Of a stretch of DNA of 5,450 bases, positions 5,252-5,450 are shown in pieces (within the stretch, counting starts at the first letter, position 1; each line of letters begins with the position of its first letter). Source of the DNA: Gammaproteobacteria bacterium (lineage in GTDB: Bacteria; Pseudomonadota; Gammaproteobacteria; Steroidobacterales; Steroidobacteraceae); contig DAIDKA010000132.1 in NCBI GenBank assembly GCA_027451085.1, positions 1-5,450 of the forward strand, read 5' to 3'. Under the pieces are notes generated by a model that was not told the DNA's origin, searched no databases, and worked only from the letters and a program-made list of their open reading frames with translations. Position numbers and translations under genes: made by a program.

Positions 5252-5450
5252 ACATGGATGACGCGTTGCAGGCGTTCATCGCCGAAAGCGCTGAACTGCT
5301 GGAGCAGATCGAGACCGGACTGCTGGCCTGCACCCAGGGCGAGGCCGACCCGGAAACCATCAATGTCATTTTCCGCGCCGCCCACACCCTCAAGGGCTCC
5401 TCGGGTCTGTTCGGCCTGGATGGCATCGTGGCCTTCGTGCACGGCATGGA
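5248..5450 (+). CDS. cheA: Chemotaxis histidine kinase CheA, N-terminal Hpt domain (3' end outside window)
   Basis: The first ~67 residues of CheA, the autophosphorylating kinase of the chemoreceptor array. They form the start of the P1 histidine phosphotransfer domain: an acidic first helix (FIAESAELLEQIE), a second helix (INVIFRAAHTLKGSSGLFGL), and the start of a third. His46 (counting from GTG) in the AHTLKG motif is the phosphorylation site, equivalent to His48 of E. coli CheA. The kinase, dimerisation and CheW-like domains are beyond the right edge. GTG 5248 is preferred over ATG 5254 because of ribosome-site spacing and the 4-nt overlap with the STAS gene; the difference is two residues. 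A free-standing Hpt protein cannot be formally excluded without the downstream sequence, but the motif and context strongly indicate CheA. Confidence 0.9.
   Translation, partial: MNMDDALQAFIAESAELLEQIETGLLACTQGEADPETINVIFRAAHTLKGSSGLFGLDGIVAFVHGM

Noticed and set aside
1..5450. Search for tRNA or rRNA genes, CRISPR repeats, insertion sequence ends or attachment sites.
   Set aside because: No spaced direct repeats, transposase-like frame, cloverleaf pattern or target duplication was seen; base composition is uniform along the window.

Overview
The window is high-GC proteobacterial DNA. It most resembles a motile gamma- or betaproteobacterium, judged from the style of the chemoreceptors, the CheY and CheA sequences and two FliA (sigma-28) type promoters. 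I cannot name the genus from sequence alone.

Layout, left to right. (1) Positions 1-338 hold the C-terminal end of an ABC transporter ATPase on the + strand. It runs convergently into (2) a large membrane chemoreceptor on the - strand (stop at 358, preferred start at 2496), with a perfect GC-rich hairpin between the two genes. (3) An intergenic region of about 180 bp (2497-2677) carries a sigma-28-like promoter firing left into the receptor and a possible sigma-70 promoter firing right. (4) Positions 2678-3226 encode a small exported SnoaL/NTF2-like protein with a GTG start. (5) A 294-bp gap (3227-3520) holds two strong tandem hairpins and then a second sigma-28-like promoter firing right. 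(6) From 3521 to the right edge runs a compact chemotaxis operon: a soluble cytoplasmic chemoreceptor-like protein, CheY, a single-domain STAS protein, and the start of CheA, which is cut by the window edge. Spacings are 21 nt, 27 nt and a 4-nt overlap.

How the parts fit. The transmembrane receptor should sense a ligand through its four-helix periplasmic module, and perhaps an internal cue through its PAS domain, and control CheA. CheA phosphorylates CheY, which acts on the flagellar motor. The soluble receptor and STAS protein are co-transcribed with CheY and CheA and probably modulate or assemble the same array. The two promoter matches suggest that both the solitary receptor and the operon are co-regulated late flagellar genes. 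The SnoaL-like gene between them lacks a visible sigma-28 site and may be independently expressed.

The most interesting points are the paired sigma-28 sites flanking an unrelated exported gene, a CheZ-like D-x-x-x-Q signature near the C-terminus of the soluble receptor encoded beside CheY, and a His replacing the near-invariant Arg at that receptor's signalling tip. Nothing here shows a wholly new system. These are testable local oddities in a recognisable chemotaxis locus.
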